NCBI GenBank assembly: GCA_019746135.1
Contig: JAIESI010000043.1
Coordinates: 1 to 64,000 of the forward strand
Length of the DNA: 64,000 bases
Direction: 5' to 3'
Source of the DNA: Xanthobacteraceae bacterium
GTDB taxonomy: Bacteria > Pseudomonadota > Alphaproteobacteria > Rhizobiales > Xanthobacteraceae
Shown here one piece after another: positions 63,961 to 64,000 of this stretch (its first letter is position 1; each line of letters starts with the position of its first letter). The position numbers and the translations under genes are program-made. The notes under the pieces were generated by a model. The model made no database searches, had not been told where the DNA came from, and saw only the letters and a list, made by a program, of their open reading frames with translations.

Positions 63961-64000
63961 GCCGCAGGGCCCTGTGCCGAACGCCGGTTCCGCTGGCGCA

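Overview
The window is a stretch of high-GC chromosome from an alphaproteobacterium. It is most likely a Hyphomicrobiales member of the Bradyrhizobium / Rhodopseudomonas / Xanthobacteraceae group. The evidence is the lysC-ptsP-prfA-prmC-DUF4167 gene order, the phaA-phaB/phaR arrangement, three orphan Bug (TctC-type) binding proteins, many single-domain MetE-like proteins, and abundant palindromic repeats typical of this group. This assignment comes from gene content only; no search was run.

Layout. 1-6.7 kb: end of lysC, an MNT/HEPN toxin-antitoxin pair with a frameshifted toxin, then ptsP-prfA-prmC and a DUF4167 gene. 6.7-13.2 kb: a methyltransferase, gloB, a GIY-YIG nuclease boxed by inverted repeats, and an EF-P beta-lysylation set (efp, epmA, an EpmB-type radical SAM enzyme) interrupted by a Bug protein. 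13.3-19 kb: an autotransporter and an aldolase / dehydrogenase / Bug operon. 19-26.5 kb: a ubiD remnant, phaB, phaA, phaR, a Do-type protease and a GGDEF-EAL protein. 26.5-36 kb: gamma-glutamyltransferase, rpmF, mtgA, a polyprenyl synthase, a DUF1345 / antiporter / DUF3095 operon, DUF1989 and a Gly-rich secreted protein. 36-42 kb: a TauD dioxygenase divergent from a MetE-like gene, then three toxin-antitoxin loci (Phd-PemK, DinJ-YafQ, and a DUF1778 antitoxin with a remnant of its GNAT toxin). 42-49.4 kb: ispG, an EamA exporter, a Zur-like regulator, 3-hydroxybutyrate dehydrogenase, patatin, a third Bug protein and a macrodomain protein.

49.6-62.4 kb: a long minus-strand, apparently catabolic gene array. 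Read 5' to 3' it holds MetE-like x3, an ABC amino-acid-type binding protein, a fourth MetE-like gene, SDR, MaoC hydratase, acyl-CoA dehydrogenase, [DUF559 nuclease cassette], CoA transferase, a beta-hydroxyacid dehydrogenase and a lactonase-like metallohydrolase. A second binding protein faces away at 62.7 kb. I infer uptake of an organic acid, a Zn/thiol alkyl-transfer step and beta-oxidation-like processing. The substrate is unknown, and this is the best candidate here for an undescribed pathway.

The second notable theme is the palindromic repeats. At least a dozen elements are present, many as inverted pairs with a constant frame and an exchangeable hairpin arm. One 32-bp hairpin module recurs in four elements of two different families. 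Two unrelated small nuclease genes (GIY-YIG and DUF559) each sit between inverted copies of a different repeat family, which suggests nuclease-repeat mobile cassettes. No tRNA, rRNA, CRISPR array or conventional IS element was seen.
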